Positions 62,160 through 64,000 of a stretch of DNA of 64,000 nt are shown in pieces. The translations under genes and the position numbers were made by a program. Origin of the DNA: Thermohalobaculum xanthum (GTDB taxonomy: Bacteria; Pseudomonadota; Alphaproteobacteria; Rhodobacterales; Rhodobacteraceae); contig NZ_JAEHHL010000006.1 of assembly GCF_016623495.1 (NCBI RefSeq), positions 310,001-374,000 on the forward strand, written 5' to 3'. Within the stretch, counting starts at the first letter, position 1; every line of letters starts with the position of its first letter. Below the pieces are notes generated by a model. That model did not search any database. It was not told where the DNA came from and saw only the letters and a program-made list of their open reading frames with translations.

Positions 62160-62828
62160 ATGGCACGGAAAAATCGGAAGGGCAGGACGGAGTTCAACGA
62201 GCATTTTGCAAAGATGCTGCGCTCCACCATGGAGGAGCCTGCTTGGCGGGCACTCTCAACCGCCGCGCAGTCTCTTTATCCGTGGATCAAGCTCGAGTGG
62301 CATGGACCGAGTAGCAACAACAACGGCAAGATCCGCTTCAGTGTTCGCCAGGCCGCTCAGGCAGTGGGGTGCGATCCCGGAACAGCAAGGAGAGCGTTCT
62401 GCGATCTACAGGCGAAGGGTTTCTTGCATGTGACGAAGGTCTCCTCGCTTGGGTCGGAGGGCGAGGCGCGGGGCAACGAGTATGAAATCACCGAACTGGC
62501 CCTGCCCGGCGCCATCGAGGGAAGGAAGCTCTATCGCTCATGGCGCCCGGGTCGAGATTTTCCGGTCCAAAGAGCGAAGGCGAACAACCCGAAGGGAAAG
62601 GGCGGCTTCGGAAATTCAGAAACCCGACCGCAAGATGCAGATCAATCTCGTGCCTCCGAACTGCAGAATGCGGGATGGCCTGACCGCAATTCGCAGATGA
62701 ACACGCCGAATATCGACAACGTCGCAACTGCAGAACGCAGACATCCTTATCTACCAGAGGGGTGTGGGGAGCGTGCAGCTTCTGGATGCGTCCGCGCGAC
62801 GAGCGCTGCTGTTGGCGCAGAGTGCTGA
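62160..62828 (+). CDS. Hypothetical protein, winged-helix-like N-terminus
   Basis: This 222-residue product starts MARKNRKGRTEFNEHFAKML. The segment LSTAAQSLYPWIKLEWHGP, followed by GKIRFSVRQAAQAVGCDPGTARRAFCDLQAKGFLHVT, looks like a winged helix-turn-helix related to plasmid/element replication or partition proteins. After residue about 130 the sequence is low-complexity and polar and probably unstructured. The ATG at 62160 has GAGGTGGAGG upstream, 14 bases after the AlpA-like stop. Function is unknown; a replication-control role is only a guess. Confidence 0.65.
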   Translation: MARKNRKGRTEFNEHFAKMLRSTMEEPAWRALSTAAQSLYPWIKLEWHGPSSNNNGKIRFSVRQAAQAVGCDPGTARRAFCDLQAKGFLHVTKVSSLGSEGEARGNEYEITELALPGAIEGRKLYRSWRPGRDFPVQRAKANNPKGKGGFGNSETRPQDADQSRASELQNAGWPDRNSQMNTPNIDNVATAERRHPYLPEGCGERAASGCVRATSAAVGAEC

Positions 62829-62914
62829 GTTCATGGGGTCGTCGTCAATCAGCGCCCTGCGGATGATCCGTGGTTCTGTAATCAGCTTTCGCCAAGAGTG
62901 CGTCGGGAGGGAAA

Positions 62915-63334
62915 ATGACCAGCAATGATGATTTCGGTGGGCGTGTCATGGAGCCGGCTGGTGAGGGGGATGTCGCCGACGCCCTTGCCTTGCTTGTCCG
63001 GGCATTCATGCGGGCGATCGCGTCCGGTCAGGTCGGCCACAGGGTGCGCGCCGCGAGGGCGTTCATCGACCTCCTCCGATGCCTTAACGACGCGGACGAC
63101 TTCAGGCTAAAGCCTGTCATCGATGAAGCTATGGATGCTCTCTCAGTTGAAGTCCCCTGGGAGCACCATGATGCGAAGCAGTTGAGCGTCGCGCGCCCTG
63201 CTGTGCGGTACATTGTCGAGATGTCCTGCACGGATGCCGCGGCCCGAGGGCGGGCTTCGCAATGCTGGCAAAAGGTCGAGGAGAACTTTATCGCGATGCT
63301 TGACGAGCGCTACGGCCGACCGCTCTGGCGATAG
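62915..63334 (+). CDS. Hypothetical helical protein
   Basis: This 139-residue protein has ALALLVRAFMRAIASGQVGH, AARAFIDLLRCLNDADDF and a central VPWEHHDAKQLSVARPAVRYIV. It is all-alpha, with no family I recognise. The ATG is preceded by GGGAGGGAAA. It is the last gene in the element with good coding features inside the window. Confidence 0.6.
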   Translation: MTSNDDFGGRVMEPAGEGDVADALALLVRAFMRAIASGQVGHRVRAARAFIDLLRCLNDADDFRLKPVIDEAMDALSVEVPWEHHDAKQLSVARPAVRYIVEMSCTDAAARGRASQCWQKVEENFIAMLDERYGRPLWR

Positions 63335-63921
63335 CCCGCGTCATTCTCGGTGAGCGTGAAATGCGCACGTGAACAACTGCCTGATGGGCACTTCTCTTCG
63401 TGGAGTTGAGCGCTGAAAGCATCCATCCGGATCGAGTGAGGGTGGGGTATTATAATACCGCGAGCGCTCGCCCGAATATCGCGAGGCTGCCACGAGACGG
63501 AGATATGCATAAACATTTGATATTCATCATCTTAGTTGTTTTTAAAGCATCGGCGATGCGCTTGAGCACTTGAGCAATCTGTGCACCGGCGGTCATTCGG
63601 TTTGGCGGCTGTAGACGATACGTTTTCGAGCAGGTAGCCGATTGGGGCTGGAAAGCAGAAGGACTGACGTGGCGAAGGGCAGCAAGTGGCGGTCACTCCA
63701 AGATGATGTTGCCATCCCGCTCGTGATGGGCTGAATGACGAGCGACGGCCTCTCAGGTTTCCGTAAAAAATCCGCGGGGCAGAGGGGGGCTCGCCAAGAC
63801 AAGCTCGGATTTTTCCCCTCCCCCCATCTCCCAGCACTGTTCCTGACTACAAACGCTTCGATGTCGTCAACCGTCTTACAAGTAAAGCCCCTACTAGCCG
63901 GGGCATGAGAGCTCGTCAAAG
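63335..63921. other. Intergenic region of the element, no supportable gene
   Basis: Minus-strand frames at 63532-63919 have no motif. The stretch contains two abutting palindromes (63446-63471) and an AT-rich patch (63505-63545). Confidence 0.45.
63446..63471. repeat. Two abutting perfect palindromes
   Basis: GGTATTATAATACC (14 bp) is followed directly by GCGAGCGCTCGC (12 bp). Both are perfectly symmetric, one AT-centred and one GC-only. They lie about 110 bases downstream of the last plus-strand gene and upstream of an AT-rich patch. Confidence 0.6.
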
Positions 63922-64000
63922 TTAGGCGTGTTCGGTTGCGGCGCTGCCGAAAGCCCCAGCCAAGGCACCGTCTGCAATCACCTCTTGCATGACGTAGGAC
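63922..64000 (-). CDS. Possible C-terminus of a gene entering from the right
   Basis: The minus frame reads SYVMQEVIADGALAGAFGSAA and ends with TEHA and TAA at 63922; the start lies beyond the window. The composition is protein-like (balanced, with GA-rich helix), but only about 25 residues are visible and no family can be named. Confidence 0.3.
   Translation of the reverse strand, partial: SYVMQEVIADGALAGAFGSAATEHA

Noticed and set aside
63506-63574. 22-codon plus ORF (MHKHLIFIILVVF...) as a third micropeptide
   Set aside because: It has the same length by chance, but shares no motif with the MAYI-YPF pair and has only a weak, closely spaced ribosome site.

Overview
The window looks like a chromosome segment of a GC-rich alphaproteobacterium, most likely of the Rhodobacteraceae/roseobacter type. 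The evidence is heavy GC bias in third codon positions, frequent GTG/TTG starts, many 1-4 base start/stop overlaps, complete ugp and tct transport loci, the N-acetylglutaminylglutamine amide (NAGGN) osmolyte operon, and paired small proteins (DUF1326/DUF2182, HGGxSTG) common in that group. The assignment is inferred from gene content, not from a marker gene.

Layout. (1) 1-22.6 kb is an accessory surface-polysaccharide region with lower and uneven GC. It holds a partial glycosyltransferase (GT), a sulfotransferase, three GT2 enzymes, four GT4-type enzymes, a Wzy-like polymerase and a bacterial sugar transferase (initiating phospho-sugar transferase). Two decorating acyltransferases are both broken by frameshifts. 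Between 10 and 19.5 kb the locus is interrupted by mobile debris: IS-end-like 23-bp repeats, an IS6-type transposase tail, a tyrosine recombinase divergent from an XRE regulator, and an HGGxSTG gene pair plus a truncated second copy of its partner. This debris encloses a small sulfation module (arylsulfotransferase-like protein, two small membrane proteins, a second sulfotransferase). (2) 22.6-32.5 kb carries a methyltransferase, the DUF1326/DUF2182 pair, an FMN glutamate-synthase-like protein, and a GntR / acyl-CoA ligase / ThDP-enzyme operon. Two previously overlooked 22-residue hydrophobic micropeptides (23130-23198 and 28102-28170) are paralogues, and each has a CRP/FNR-like palindrome about 85-90 bases upstream of its start.

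(3) 32.7-39.7 kb has a Na/Pi-cotransporter-like protein and a LysR gene divergent from ugpBAEC (glycerol-3-phosphate ABC importer). (4) 39.7-46.6 kb is a stress block: an FNR-type box, a hibernation-factor/cold-shock fusion, a ribbon-helix-helix protein, Dps, and the NAGGN operon (amidotransferase, synthetase, peptidase). (5) 46.6-53.1 kb holds small redox and periplasmic proteins: YHS, flavin oxidase, AhpD-like protein with a divergent TetR gene and a clear operator, VOC, SPW, cupredoxin, DUF4142, AraC and aldo/keto reductase. (6) 53.2-59.6 kb is a periplasmic binding protein translationally coupled to a TctE/TctD-like two-component system, divergent from tctCBA.

(7) From 59741 an integrative element begins at the 3' piece of a tRNA-Thr gene (left att site). 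It runs off the right edge with an integrase, an AlpA-like helix-turn-helix protein and unrecognised cargo genes.

The strongest candidate for something undescribed is the pair of 22-aa micropeptides with matching upstream regulatory palindromes. Secondary candidates are the sulfation module bounded by IS-like repeats, the sensor-coupled periplasmic binding protein, and two abutting perfect palindromes in the integrative element.
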